A stretch of DNA of 64,000 nt from Mycobacterium sp. 852014-50255_SCH5639931. Lineage in GTDB: Bacteria; Actinomycetota; Actinomycetes; Mycobacteriales; Mycobacteriaceae. Position 1 is the stretch's first letter, and each line of letters begins with the position of its first letter. The stretch lies in NCBI RefSeq assembly GCF_001665605.1, contig NZ_LZSV01000032.1, forward strand, positions 49,098 through 113,097, in the 5' to 3' direction. The position numbers and the translations under genes were made by a program. A model generated the notes under the pieces. It did not search any database, had not been told where the DNA came from, and worked only from the letters and a program-made list of their open reading frames with translations. Below are positions 8,683-17,393 of the stretch, piece after piece.

Positions 8683-8788
8683 TCAACACGAGGTCTCGGC
8701 GAGATCACGAAATCAGTACTCTGTCGTAGGTGACAGCGGCAAAGTCGTCCGGGCGCTCGAAGTCCACGTCGGTCCCACCGGGTGGTAA
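8672..8788 (+). CDS. Possible 38-residue leader peptide ahead of nth
   Basis: An ATG at 8672 is preceded by AAGGAGAG at good spacing, the best ribosome-binding site in the vicinity. The reading frame (MDFNQHEVSA..., ending GPTGW) stops at 8788, past the nth GTG at 8730 and in a different frame. It has no recognisable domain. The strong signal may drive a leader peptide coupled to nth, whose own start has no Shine-Dalgarno site. It may also be a relic of an older nth start. Confidence 0.35.
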   Translation: MDFNQHEVSARSRNQYSVVGDSGKVVRALEVHVGPTGW

Positions 8789-9527
8789 CGGCGCACGGCG
8801 CTGGTCTGAGGAGACGCGGGCCGGCTTGGTGCGGCGGGCCCGCCGGATGAATCGGGCGCTGGCGCAGGCGTTTCCGGACGCACACTGCGAGCTGGACTTC
8901 ACCACGCCGCTGGAACTGACCGTCGCCACGATCCTTTCCGCGCAGAGCACGGACAAACGGGTGAACCTGACGACGCCGGCGTTGTTCAAGCGGTACCCCT
9001 CGGCGCTGGACTACGCGCAGGCGGACCGCGACGAACTGGAAACCCTGATCCGTCCGACGGGGTTCTTCCGCAACAAGGCGACCTCCCTCATCGGCCTCGG
9101 GCAGGCGCTGGTCGAACGGTTCGACGGCGAGGTGCCTTCCACCATGGAGGAACTGGTCACGCTGCCCGGGGTGGGCCGCAAGACCGCGAACGTCATCCTG
9201 GGCAACGCCTTTGGCGTCCCCGGCATCACGGTCGACACCCACTTCGCGCGGCTGCTGCACAGGTGGCGCTGGACCAGCGACAAGGACCCGGTGAAGATCG
9301 AGCGCGCGGCCGGCGAACTGATCGAACGCAGCGAGTGGACCATGTTGAGCCACCGCGTGATCTTCCACGGCCGCCGGGTTTGCCACGCGCGCAAGCCGGC
9401 CTGCGGTGTGTGCGTGGTGGCTAAGGATTGCCCCTCCTTCGGCCTCGGCCCCACCGAACCGCTACTGGCCGCGCCCCTGGTGCGGGGCCCGGAAACCGAG
9501 CACTTGCTGGCCCTGGCCGGCCTGTAG
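8730..9527 (+). CDS. nth: Endonuclease III
   Basis: This 265-residue DNA glycosylase/AP lyase of base excision repair removes oxidised pyrimidines. The helix-hairpin-helix LPGVGRKTANV carries the catalytic Lys, the catalytic Asp is in TVDTHFARL, and a C-x6-C-x2-C-x5-C [4Fe-4S] loop lies at CHARKPACGVCVVAKDC. All key residues are present. The GTG start at 8730 adds about 20 residues relative to the H37Rv protein as I recall it, and no closer in-frame start exists. It leads a co-directional run with the thioredoxin, NUDIX and marP genes. Confidence 0.95.
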   Translation: MTAAKSSGRSKSTSVPPGGNGARRWSEETRAGLVRRARRMNRALAQAFPDAHCELDFTTPLELTVATILSAQSTDKRVNLTTPALFKRYPSALDYAQADRDELETLIRPTGFFRNKATSLIGLGQALVERFDGEVPSTMEELVTLPGVGRKTANVILGNAFGVPGITVDTHFARLLHRWRWTSDKDPVKIERAAGELIERSEWTMLSHRVIFHGRRVCHARKPACGVCVVAKDCPSFGLGPTEPLLAAPLVRGPETEHLLALAGL

Positions 9528-9539
9528 GCGCCTACAACC

Positions 9540-10187
9540 TTGACGCGGACCACGCGCTGGACCATCGCGATCCTCGCGGTGGTGGCGGCGCTGGCGGCGG
9601 CCCTGGTCCTCCAGCTGCGCGACGAGTCCGCGCCGGCCCCGAAGCCCGGCACGGCCGTGAGCCCGCCCGACCGCGAACATCGCGACACCGACACGGCCGC
9701 CGCGCTGGCGGGTCCGCGGCAACGGGCCGACCTGGCGCCCTGTCCCGCCGCCGGTGACGGCCCGGGCCCCCCTGCGCTGCGCGGTGTCACGGCCGAGTGC
9801 GCCGCCGACGGTTCGGCTGTCGACGTCGCCCGCGCGCTGGCCGGGCGGCGGGTGGTCCTCAACCTATGGGCGTATTGGTGCGCGCCGTGTGCGGCCGAAC
9901 TGCCCGCGATGGCCGAGTATCAACGGCGAGCCGGGTCTGACGTGATGGTGGTGACGGTGCATCAGGACGAGAACGAGACGGCCGCGTTGCTGCGGCTGGC
10001 CGAACTCGGCGTTCGGCTGCCGACCCTGCAGGACGGTCGCCGACAGGTCGCGGCTGCCCTGGGCGTGGTAAACGTGATGCCCGCGACTGTGGTTCTGCGG
10101 CCGGACGGTAGCGTTGCCCAGATGCTGCCGCGGGCCTTCGACAGCGCCGACGAGATCGCCGCCGCGGTCGGAAATGACAAGGGATAA
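9540..10187 (+). CDS. Membrane-anchored thioredoxin-like protein (TlpA/ResA type, Rv3673c-like)
   Basis: This 215-residue protein has an N-terminal transmembrane anchor (about 6-25), a proline/alanine-rich linker, and a thioredoxin domain with the redox motif WCAPC in WAYWCAPCAAELP. The TlpA-type VMVVTVHQDEN and cis-Pro region VVNVMPATVVL are conserved. It should sit outside the membrane and reduce or isomerise exported cysteine proteins. The start is TTG, 12 bases after the nth stop. Confidence 0.92.
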   Translation: MTRTTRWTIAILAVVAALAAALVLQLRDESAPAPKPGTAVSPPDREHRDTDTAAALAGPRQRADLAPCPAAGDGPGPPALRGVTAECAADGSAVDVARALAGRRVVLNLWAYWCAPCAAELPAMAEYQRRAGSDVMVVTVHQDENETAALLRLAELGVRLPTLQDGRRQVAAALGVVNVMPATVVLRPDGSVAQMLPRAFDSADEIAAAVGNDKG

Positions 10188-10216
10188 GCCGAAAATTGGA
10201 CCGACTGGAGCGCCCC

Positions 10217-11041
10217 GTGAGTGTTGGGGGTACGCCCCTACCCGCGGGAGGTGGGAACCCCACCCGCGAGCGCGGGACGGTGGCGCTTAGCCCCGACGCC
10301 TCCCCGCCGTGGCTGCGCCCCCTGGTCGACAACGTCGAGCGGATGCCGGACGCGTACCGGCGCCGGCTGCCGGCCGACGTGCTGGCGATGATCACCGGCA
10401 AGGCCGCGTCGTCTTTGTCGGCGATGCGCGGCAGCGGTCGCGAAGCCGCGGTCTTGGTGCTGTTCTCGGGCCCGGAGTCCGCGCCGGCCGACGGCCGCAT
10501 CCCCGACGGCGCCGACCTCCTGGTCACCGTGCGGGCCTCGACCTTGCGCCACCACGCCGGCCAGGCGGCGTTTCCCGGCGGCGCCTCCGATCCCACCGAT
10601 GACGGCCCGGTGGCCACCGCCTTGCGCGAAGCCCAGGAGGAAACCGGAATCGACGTGTCGCGGTTGCGTCCCTTGGTCACGATGGAGCGCACGTTCATTG
10701 CGCCGTCGCGGTTTCACGTCGTCCCGGTGCTGGCCTACTCGCAGGATCCCGGTCCGGTGGCGGTCGTCAACGAGGCCGAAACCGCGATCGTGGCGCGAGT
10801 TCCGTTGCGCGCCTTCATCAACCCGGCCAACCGGCTGATGGTCTACCGGGGTGACCTCGGCCGCCGGTGGGCCGGACCGGCGTTTCTGCTGAACGAGATG
10901 CTGGTCTGGGGATTCACTGGCCAGGTGATCTGTGCGATGCTCGACGTCGCCGGCTGGGCCCAGCCCTGGGACACCACCGACGTCCGCGAGCTGGACGCGG
11001 CGATGGCGCTGGTCGGCGAGCAGGGCGGTCCCCCCCGATGA
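10217..11041 (+). CDS. NUDIX hydrolase, CoA pyrophosphatase type (Rv3672c-like)
   Basis: The NUDIX core ends in REAQEETGI. The upstream CoA-hydrolase signature (LVTVRASTLRHHAGQAAFPGG region) marks the CoA/acyl-CoA diphosphatase subgroup that recycles CoA or clears oxidised CoA. I chose the GTG at 10217 (274 residues) because GGAG sits six bases before it and the length fits the H37Rv protein; an in-frame TTG at 10196 is the alternative. It overlaps marP by 4 bases (ATGA), as in other mycobacteria. Confidence 0.92.
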   Translation: MSVGGTPLPAGGGNPTRERGTVALSPDASPPWLRPLVDNVERMPDAYRRRLPADVLAMITGKAASSLSAMRGSGREAAVLVLFSGPESAPADGRIPDGADLLVTVRASTLRHHAGQAAFPGGASDPTDDGPVATALREAQEETGIDVSRLRPLVTMERTFIAPSRFHVVPVLAYSQDPGPVAVVNEAETAIVARVPLRAFINPANRLMVYRGDLGRRWAGPAFLLNEMLVWGFTGQVICAMLDVAGWAQPWDTTDVRELDAAMALVGEQGGPPR

Positions 11042-12246
11042 ACATGAACTCGATGACCCCGTCACAGTGGCTTGACGTGGCCGTGCTGTCGGTCGCCTTC
11101 ATCGCGGCCGTATCGGGCTGGCGTTCCGGCGCGGTGGGGTCGCTGTTCTCGTTCGTGGGTGTGTTGCTGGGCGCGATCGCGGGCGTGCTGCTGGCGCCCC
11201 ACCTCGTCAGCCACATCGCCGCGCCCCGGGCCAAATTGTTCGCCGCCCTCTTCCTGATCCTGGCGCTGGTCGTCGTCGGCGAGGTCGCGGGAGTAGTGCT
11301 CGGGCGGGCGGTTCGCGGCGCGATCCGCAGCCGCGCCATCCGCACGGTCGACTCGTTCATCGGGGTAGGCGTCCAGCTCGTGGTGGTGTTGACCGCGGCG
11401 TGGTTGTTGGCGACGCCGCTGACCCAGTCCAAGGACCAGCCCGAGCTGGCCGCCGCGGTCCGCGGCTCGCGGGTGCTGGCCCAGGTCAACGAGGTCGCCC
11501 CGCCGTGGCTGAAGACGGTGCCCAAGCGGTTGTCGGCGCTGCTGAACACCTCCGGCCTGCCCGCGGTGCTGGAGCCATTCAGCCGAACTCCGGTGATTCC
11601 GGTCGCCTCGCCCGACCCCGCCCTGGCCAACAATCCGGTCGTGCAGGCCACCGCGCCGAGCGTCGTCAAGGTGCGCAGCCTGGCGCCGAGCTGCCAGAAA
11701 GTGTTGGAGGGCAGCGGATTTGTGATCGCCCCCGACCGGGTGATGACCAACGCGCACGTGGTGGCCGGTTCCAACAGCGTGCAGATCTACGCCAGCGGCA
11801 GTCCGCTTGATGCCACCGTGGTGTCCTACGACCCGTCGGTCGACGTCGCCATCCTGGCCGTCCCCAACCTGCCGCCACAGCCCTTGGCGTTCGCCCAGGC
11901 GGAGGCGAAAACGGGCACCAGCGTTGTGGTGCTGGGGTATCCGGGTGGCGGCAACTTCACCGCGACCCCGGCCCGCATCCGCGAGGTCATCAAACTCAGC
12001 GGCCCCGACATCTACCGCGACCCCGCGCCGGTCACCCGTGACGTCTACACCATCAGAGCCAATGTGGAGCAAGGCAATTCGGGCGGACCGTTGATCGATC
12101 TGGACGGTCACGTGCTCGGCGTGGTGTTCGGCGCGGCCGTCGACGACCCCGACACCGGTTTCGTGTTGACGGCCGACGAGGTGGCCAGTCAGCTCGCCAA
12201 GATTGGTGACTCCCAGCAGGTGACCACGGGGGCCTGCGTCAGCTGA
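11038..12246 (+). CDS. marP: Periplasmic acid-resistance serine protease MarP
   Basis: This 402-residue membrane protease has four N-terminal transmembrane helices (about 10-130, CvpA-like) followed by a trypsin-like domain. The catalytic triad is His240 (TNAHVV), Asp269 (DVAIL) and Ser348 (GNSGGPL), each offset by 5 from the known M. tuberculosis residues. The family keeps cytoplasmic pH stable in acid and activates the peptidoglycan hydrolase RipA. A cysteine pair (SCQKVL and the C-terminal GACVS) fits the redox-sensitive disulfide of MarP. The ATG overlaps the NUDIX stop. The 3' end overlaps ephE by 8 bases, tail to tail. Confidence 0.96.
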   Translation: MNMNSMTPSQWLDVAVLSVAFIAAVSGWRSGAVGSLFSFVGVLLGAIAGVLLAPHLVSHIAAPRAKLFAALFLILALVVVGEVAGVVLGRAVRGAIRSRAIRTVDSFIGVGVQLVVVLTAAWLLATPLTQSKDQPELAAAVRGSRVLAQVNEVAPPWLKTVPKRLSALLNTSGLPAVLEPFSRTPVIPVASPDPALANNPVVQATAPSVVKVRSLAPSCQKVLEGSGFVIAPDRVMTNAHVVAGSNSVQIYASGSPLDATVVSYDPSVDVAILAVPNLPPQPLAFAQAEAKTGTSVVVLGYPGGGNFTATPARIREVIKLSGPDIYRDPAPVTRDVYTIRANVEQGNSGGPLIDLDGHVLGVVFGAAVDDPDTGFVLTADEVASQLAKIGDSQQVTTGACVS

Positions 12247-13192
12247 CCACGGAGTCGAGGAACTTCATCAAGTGCCGGTTGACTTCCTCGGGCATCTCTT
12301 CATGGCTGAAATGCCCTGCGCCGGTGATGGATACGTACCGGCCCTGTGTGGCATAACGCTGCGTCCGGTCGACCGGGTCGGCCAGCACGTAGGGATCGGC
12401 GTCGCCGCGCAGGTGTAGCAGCGGCACGCTGAGCCGCTGGCACATCGACTTCATGAATCGTCGGCCCTCGTCGCGCAATTGGCTGCGCACCGCCCAGCGC
12501 TGGTATTCCAGCGCGCAGTGCGCGGCCGACGGAATCTGGATGGCCGTCCGCAGGTAACCGATTGATTCGGAAAAGTCTTCGGAAGCAAGCCATTTGGCGG
12601 AGCTACGGCTACGGACCAGGCGTTCGATCTCGGCCCCGTTGTCACGGGTAAGCAGGCGCTCCGGCCAGATCGGCACCTGGTAGCGCAGCAACGTCGGCAA
12701 CAGTGCGTATCCCTGGTCGCGCCGGGTCAGCGTGGACCGGCGCATCGCCGCCGGGTGCGGCGAGCTGATCAGCGCGATAGCCGACACCAATCGGGCGTGC
12801 AGCAGCGCGGTGGCCCAGCAGGTCAGCCCGCCGTCGGCGTGACCGACCAGCGTCGCCGACGAGTGCCCCAGCGCGCGAATGAGGCCGGCCGTGTCGCCGG
12901 CCAGCGTCCAGCCGTCGTAGCCGCGGGGCGGCTTATCGCTGCCGCCATAGCCGCGCAGGTCGACCGCTACCACCCGCGCCCCGGTCAGTCCCCGCAATTG
13001 ATGACGCCACGACCACCAGAACGAACCGAAACCGTGCAACAGCATCACCAGCGGCCGGGCTGTGGGCGGTGCGGTCGTGTCCGCGCCGGTGGGTAGTGCC
13101 TCGACGACGTGGAACCGGATGCCGTTGGCGTGAACGTCCAAATGGCGCCACGGCCCGTCGATGCGGGTTACCGACGGATCCGGCGGGGCCAT
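12239..13192 (-). CDS. ephE: Alpha/beta-hydrolase, EphE-type epoxide hydrolase
   Basis: This 317-residue alpha/beta-hydrolase has the oxyanion-hole segment HGFGSFWWSW and a GHADGG elbow, where an Asp nucleophile (rather than Ser) is typical of epoxide hydrolases. The C-terminal catalytic His lies in GAGHFSHEE. Lid tyrosines expected of epoxide hydrolases cannot be placed with certainty, so the substrate is open. The start codon immediately follows the stop of the holin-like gene (13193), so the two form an operon. Confidence 0.92.
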   Translation of the reverse strand: MAPPDPSVTRIDGPWRHLDVHANGIRFHVVEALPTGADTTAPPTARPLVMLLHGFGSFWWSWRHQLRGLTGARVVAVDLRGYGGSDKPPRGYDGWTLAGDTAGLIRALGHSSATLVGHADGGLTCWATALLHARLVSAIALISSPHPAAMRRSTLTRRDQGYALLPTLLRYQVPIWPERLLTRDNGAEIERLVRSRSSAKWLASEDFSESIGYLRTAIQIPSAAHCALEYQRWAVRSQLRDEGRRFMKSMCQRLSVPLLHLRGDADPYVLADPVDRTQRYATQGRYVSITGAGHFSHEEMPEEVNRHLMKFLDSVVS

Positions 13193-13720
13193 TTACCAAC
13201 CCGATGGATCGGTTTCGGGCATTTCGTGTCTGCCACGCTCGGCGAGCTGCTTGGGGGCGCCCTGTGCCTTGTCGTGGCCCGGGGTGAGCGCCGTGCGCGT
13301 CTCCTTGACCGATTCGATTGTCTCCCGCGGTCCCCGGATCCGGCGCACCTTGAGGAAGCCGAGCAGGGCCAGCAGCGCCCCGACCACCACCTGGACCGCG
13401 AACACGATCAGGAACGCCACCCAGCGCCACAGCCAGGTGTCGAGCAGTTCGGCGACGAAGAAGAAGAAAAAGAAGGTGGAGTAGAACAACACCACCAGCG
13501 CGGCGATGAAGAAGACGCTACCGGTCAAGCCCTTTTTGACGTCCCGGGTGATCTCCGCCCGCGCCAGTTCGACCTCGGCGCGCACCAGCGTGGAGACCTG
13601 GGTGGTGGCGTCCTTGATCAGGTCGCCGATCGAGGGCTCGGCGGGCCGGGCGTGCGGGTCGGTCAGGGGGATCGTGGTCAGGGTGCTGGGCACACCGTTC
13701 TTGCCATCGGGTTTGCTCAC
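13193..13720 (-). CDS. Phage-holin-III/DUF1469-like membrane protein (Rv3669-like)
   Basis: This 175-residue protein has an amphipathic N-terminal region (SIGDLIKDATTQVSTLVRAEVELARAE) and two transmembrane helices (about 83-110 and 115-140), a layout shared by the Actinobacteria putative holin/DUF1469 group. The first helix contains seven consecutive Phe residues encoded by a homopurine/homopyrimidine tract (about 13457-13476), a potential slippage site. It starts at GTG with AGAGGGGA upstream and is directly followed by ephE. The function is unknown. Confidence 0.88.
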   Translation of the reverse strand: MSKPDGKNGVPSTLTTIPLTDPHARPAEPSIGDLIKDATTQVSTLVRAEVELARAEITRDVKKGLTGSVFFIAALVVLFYSTFFFFFFVAELLDTWLWRWVAFLIVFAVQVVVGALLALLGFLKVRRIRGPRETIESVKETRTALTPGHDKAQGAPKQLAERGRHEMPETDPSGW

Positions 13721-14070
13721 AGACGGTCCCCTCTTTCGTCACTGCCCGGCGCTGTCGTCGCGGTTCATGTTGCCATGCGGCGCCATGCCAGACGAGGCCA
13801 GCCGAAGGCGGCGGGCGGCCCGGCGCCTGTCGGAGGTCGACCGGCGGCGACGCGAGGGCGTTCAATCAGATGCCCATGCGGACGATTTCCAAACTTCTAG
13901 AGTGTCAGTGAGCCGCCAGGCCGTGGGTTTCATTCCGCTCAGATGCGCAACGGGCACAACGGGAGCGGTCGATGCGAACCGGTGGCGGCGCTGGGCACGG
14001 CGAACGGGATGCCCGGCCGACTAGACTGGTCAAGCCGGTCCGGGTCCGGCCTGTCGATGGGAGTGGTGCT
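13721..14070. other. Divergent intergenic region before the secreted protease
   Basis: No gene is supported here. The stretch separates two divergent genes. TAGACT at 14022-14027 is a plausible -10 for the protease gene. Longer open frames in this stretch have no ribosome-binding site and read as shadows. Confidence 0.4.
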
Positions 14071-14769
14071 GTGCAGACGGCGCACCGGTGCTTCGTGGCG
14101 GCAATGGCGGCGGTGCTCCTGGTCCTGGTGGGCTGCCCCGCTCGCGCCGCGGCCGCCGATGTCCGGATCCCGATGGGCGGCGGCGCCGGCATCGTCATCA
14201 ACGGGGACACGATGTGCACCCTGACGACCATCGGGGGCGATGCCGCCGGTGAGCTGATCGGTTTCACCTCCGCGCACTGTGGCGGTCCGGGCGCGCAGGT
14301 CGCCGCCGAGGGTGCCGAGAACGCGGGCGTCCTGGGCACCATGGTGGCCGGCAACGACAACCTCGACTACGCCGTCATCAAGTTTGATCCCGCCAAGGTG
14401 ACGCCGACGGCCAACTACAACGGCTTCGCGATCAATGGCCTCGGCCCGGATCCGGCCTTCGGTGAGATCGCCTGCAAGCAGGGCCGGACCACCGGAAACT
14501 CGTGCGGCGTCACTTGGGGGCCGGGCCAGGACCCGGGGACCATCGTCATGCAGGTTTGTGGCCAGCCGGGGGACTCCGGGGCGCCGGTGACGGTGAACAA
14601 CCTGCTGGTCGGCATGATCCACGGGGCGTTCAGCGACAACCTGCCGACCTGCGTCATCAAGTACATTCCGCTGCACACGCCTGCGGTGGTCCAGTCGTTC
14701 AACGCGGTCCTGACCGACATCAACGCCAAGCACCGGCCCGGTGCCGGGTTCACGCCCCTACCGGCCTGA
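14071..14769 (+). CDS. Secreted chymotrypsin-like serine protease (Rv3668c-like)
   Basis: This 232-residue protein is the same length as its H37Rv counterpart when started at the GTG at 14071, which has GGGAG eight bases upstream. A signal peptide (about 1-28) ends near ARAAAAD. The mature S1-type domain has the triad His in TSAHC, Asp in NLDYAVI and Ser in GDSGAPV. Cysteines near His and in ACKQG/CGVTW suggest disulfides. It is predicted to be exported. It is convergent with acs, with only 5 bases between the stops. Confidence 0.92.
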   Translation: MQTAHRCFVAAMAAVLLVLVGCPARAAAADVRIPMGGGAGIVINGDTMCTLTTIGGDAAGELIGFTSAHCGGPGAQVAAEGAENAGVLGTMVAGNDNLDYAVIKFDPAKVTPTANYNGFAINGLGPDPAFGEIACKQGRTTGNSCGVTWGPGQDPGTIVMQVCGQPGDSGAPVTVNNLLVGMIHGAFSDNLPTCVIKYIPLHTPAVVQSFNAVLTDINAKHRPGAGFTPLPA

Positions 14770-14774
14770 GGCCG

Positions 14775-16733
14775 CTACTTCGAGGCTTGGATCGCGTCGA
14801 AGACGCCGGGGTCGAGCAGCGTCGACGTGTCACCCAGTTCGCGGTTCTCGGCGATGTCGCGCAGTAGCCTGCGCATGATCTTCCCGCTGCGAGTCTTGGG
14901 CAACTCTGGCACCACGTGGATCTCACGCGGCTTGGCGATAGGCGAGATCTCCCGGGCCACCTCGGCGCGCAGCTCGTTGACGACCCCGTCGTGCACCTCG
15001 TACTCGGCGCACAAGACGACGAACGCGCAGATGGCTTGGCCCGTGGTCTCGTCGGTCTTTGCGACCACCGCGGCCTCGGCCACCCCGTGGTGGCCGACCA
15101 GCGCAGACTCCAATTCGGCACTCGAGAGCCGATGCCCCGACACGTTCATCACGTCGTCGATGCGGCCCACCACCCAGATGGCGCCGTCGCGGTCGTAGTA
15201 GGCGCTGTCACCAGCGAAATACCAGCCCTGCTCGGCGAACCTGGACCAGTAGGTCTCGGCGTATCGCTCGGGATCACCCCAGATGCCGCGCAGCATGGAC
15301 GGCCACGGCTGGTCCAACACCAGGTAGCCGGTGACGTGCTCGCCCTTGTGGACGCCCGGCACCAGTTCGTCGCCGTGGTCGTCGACGATCTTCGCCGAGA
15401 TGCCCGGCAGCGCCCGCATCGCCGAGCCCGGTTTGGTCGCGGCGACGCCGGGCAGCGGGGAGATCATCGCGGCGCCCGTTTCGGTCTGCCACCAGGTGTC
15501 GACGATGGGGAGCTTCTCGGCGCCAATCACCTTGCGGTACCAGCGCCACGCCTCGGGGTTGATCGGCTCGCCCACCGTGCCCAGCAGCCGCAGGCTGGAC
15601 AGGTCGTGCGCGTCAGGGATCTCCCGACCCCACTTCATGAAGGTGCGGATGAGCGTGGGCGCGGTGTAATAGATTGTCACGCCGTACTTTTCGATGATCT
15701 CGAAATGCCGGTGCTGGGTGGGCGAGTCGGGTGTGCCCTCGTAGAGAACCTCGGTGGCGCCATTGGACAGCGGTCCGTAGACCCCGTAGGTGTGCCCGGT
15801 GACCCAGCCGATGTCGGCGGTGCACCAGAACACGTCCGTCTCGGGCTTGAGATCGAAGACGTAGTAGTGCGTGTAGGAGCTCTGGGTCAGGTATCCGCCG
15901 CTGGTGTGCACGATGCCTTTGGGACTTCCGGTGGTGCCGGAGGTGTACAGCAGGAACAGCGGCTGCTCGGCGTCGAAGGGCTCCGGGGCGTGTTCGGCTG
16001 ACGCGGCGTCGACGACGTCGTGCCACCACAGGTCGCGATCGTCGTTCCACGACACGTCAATCCCGGTGCGCTGCACCACCAGAACGCGCTCGACGGGACT
16101 GTCACCGTCCGCACCCGACGCGACCGCCTCGTCGGCCGCGTCCTTCAGCGGTGCCGGCTTGCCGCGGCGGAACTGCCCGTCGCTGGTGATCAGCAATTTG
16201 GCCTGCGCGTCGGCGATCCGGGCCCGCAGCGCCTTCGCGGTGAAACCGGCGAACACGACGCTGTGCATGACGCCGAGCCGGGCGCAGGCCAGCATCGCGA
16301 TCACCGCCTCGGGAATCAGCGGCATGTAGATCGCGACCCGATCACCGGCGACCAGGCCCAGGTCGGTCAGCGCGTTGGCCGCCTTGCACACCTGCGCCTG
16401 CAGGTCGGCGTAGGTCAGGCTGCGGCTGTCGCCGGGCTCGCCTTCCCAGTGGATGGCGACGCGGTCGCCGTGGCCGGCCTGAACGTGGCGGTCCACGCAG
16501 TTGTAGGCGACGTTGAGCTTGCCGTCGGCGAACCACTTGGCGAAGGGTCGCTGCGACCAGTCGAGCACCTCGGTGAACGGCGTCGACCAGGAGAGCCGAT
16601 TGGCCTGCTTGGCCCAGAAGGCCAGCCCGTCCTCGTCGGCCTCGCGGTACAGCTCCTCACCTGCATTGGCCTGTTCGGCGAACGCCGGCGGCGGGGGATA
16701 CGACGACGGGCCTACGGCGTCTGTGGCGGTCAC
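14775..16733 (-). CDS. acs: Acetyl-CoA synthetase
   Basis: This 652-residue AMP-forming ligase converts acetate, ATP and CoA to acetyl-CoA. The phosphate loop TSGTTGSPKG, the A5 motif and the C-terminal acetylatable lysine in PKTRSGKIMRR are intact. In mycobacteria this lysine is acetylated by a cAMP-dependent acyltransferase, linking Acs to cAMP signalling. I set the start at GTG 16733 because AGGAGG lies six bases upstream and the length fits H37Rv Acs; an ATG ten codons earlier has no such site. Confidence 0.96.
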   Translation of the reverse strand: MTATDAVGPSSYPPPPAFAEQANAGEELYREADEDGLAFWAKQANRLSWSTPFTEVLDWSQRPFAKWFADGKLNVAYNCVDRHVQAGHGDRVAIHWEGEPGDSRSLTYADLQAQVCKAANALTDLGLVAGDRVAIYMPLIPEAVIAMLACARLGVMHSVVFAGFTAKALRARIADAQAKLLITSDGQFRRGKPAPLKDAADEAVASGADGDSPVERVLVVQRTGIDVSWNDDRDLWWHDVVDAASAEHAPEPFDAEQPLFLLYTSGTTGSPKGIVHTSGGYLTQSSYTHYYVFDLKPETDVFWCTADIGWVTGHTYGVYGPLSNGATEVLYEGTPDSPTQHRHFEIIEKYGVTIYYTAPTLIRTFMKWGREIPDAHDLSSLRLLGTVGEPINPEAWRWYRKVIGAEKLPIVDTWWQTETGAAMISPLPGVAATKPGSAMRALPGISAKIVDDHGDELVPGVHKGEHVTGYLVLDQPWPSMLRGIWGDPERYAETYWSRFAEQGWYFAGDSAYYDRDGAIWVVGRIDDVMNVSGHRLSSAELESALVGHHGVAEAAVVAKTDETTGQAICAFVVLCAEYEVHDGVVNELRAEVAREISPIAKPREIHVVPELPKTRSGKIMRRLLRDIAENRELGDTSTLLDPGVFDAIQASK

Positions 16734-16849
16734 TGGCTTCCTCCTGGTGTCGAGGCTCGTCAATCGTCAGAGAGCCTAGCCCCACAAGGTGAAAAGCGAA
16801 GCTGCAAATCAAAGGTCAAAGCCGGCCCTCGTAGCGGATAATCACCCGT

Positions 16850-17392
16850 GTGCCCGGTCACGGGCGGCGCAACCGCCGACTACCTCCCAGCTTCGCCGCG
16901 GCCGCAACGGGTTACGCGGCCACCGCCATGCTGGGTTCACCGGCGTGGGCCATGCCGACCGACACCGCCGACGCGCCGACCCCATGCTGGTCGGACCAGA
17001 TCGCCGTCGCCGCCTCGCCGACGCAGGCCGCGGTCGGCCACCGCGCGGCGACCCTGGTGTTCAGCCTCGCCGGGGGCGCGGAGCCCTGCACGCTGACCGG
17101 GTACCCCGGGGTCGACTCGGGCGCGGGCGGGCCGCTCATACACGCCCAGCCCACGCTGCGCGGCTACATGGGAGGCCTGCCGGACGGCGCCGAGGTGCCG
17201 CCCACCGTCATCCTGTCCCTCTCCACCCAGGCACAGGCCATCGTTGAGGGCATCGCTATCGACGCCAACGGCGAGCCCTGCCCCACCTATACCGAGCTGC
17301 TGGTCAACCCGCCGGACACGACCGTGGTGCTGACCGTGCCGGCCGCCATCGACGCCTGCGCGTTGCAGGTGCACCCCGTCACGCCCGTCTGA
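16850..17392 (+). CDS. Secreted DUF4232-type protein
   Basis: This 180-residue protein has a signal peptide (arginine-rich start, then an alanine-rich stretch ending near SPAWA). The mature domain contains four Cys and the pattern of the actinobacterial DUF4232 family (C...L.G.P, with a C-terminal strand ending in C..L.V.PV). The function is unknown; an extracellular or envelope location is likely. GATAAT at 16837-16842, with GGTCAA 17 bases before it, predicts a transcript beginning at the GTG, so the mRNA may be leaderless. I recall no gene here in H37Rv, so it may be accessory. Confidence 0.8.
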   Translation: MPGHGRRNRRLPPSFAAAATGYAATAMLGSPAWAMPTDTADAPTPCWSDQIAVAASPTQAAVGHRAATLVFSLAGGAEPCTLTGYPGVDSGAGGPLIHAQPTLRGYMGGLPDGAEVPPTVILSLSTQAQAIVEGIAIDANGEPCPTYTELLVNPPDTTVVLTVPAAIDACALQVHPVTPV

Positions 17393-17393
17393 G

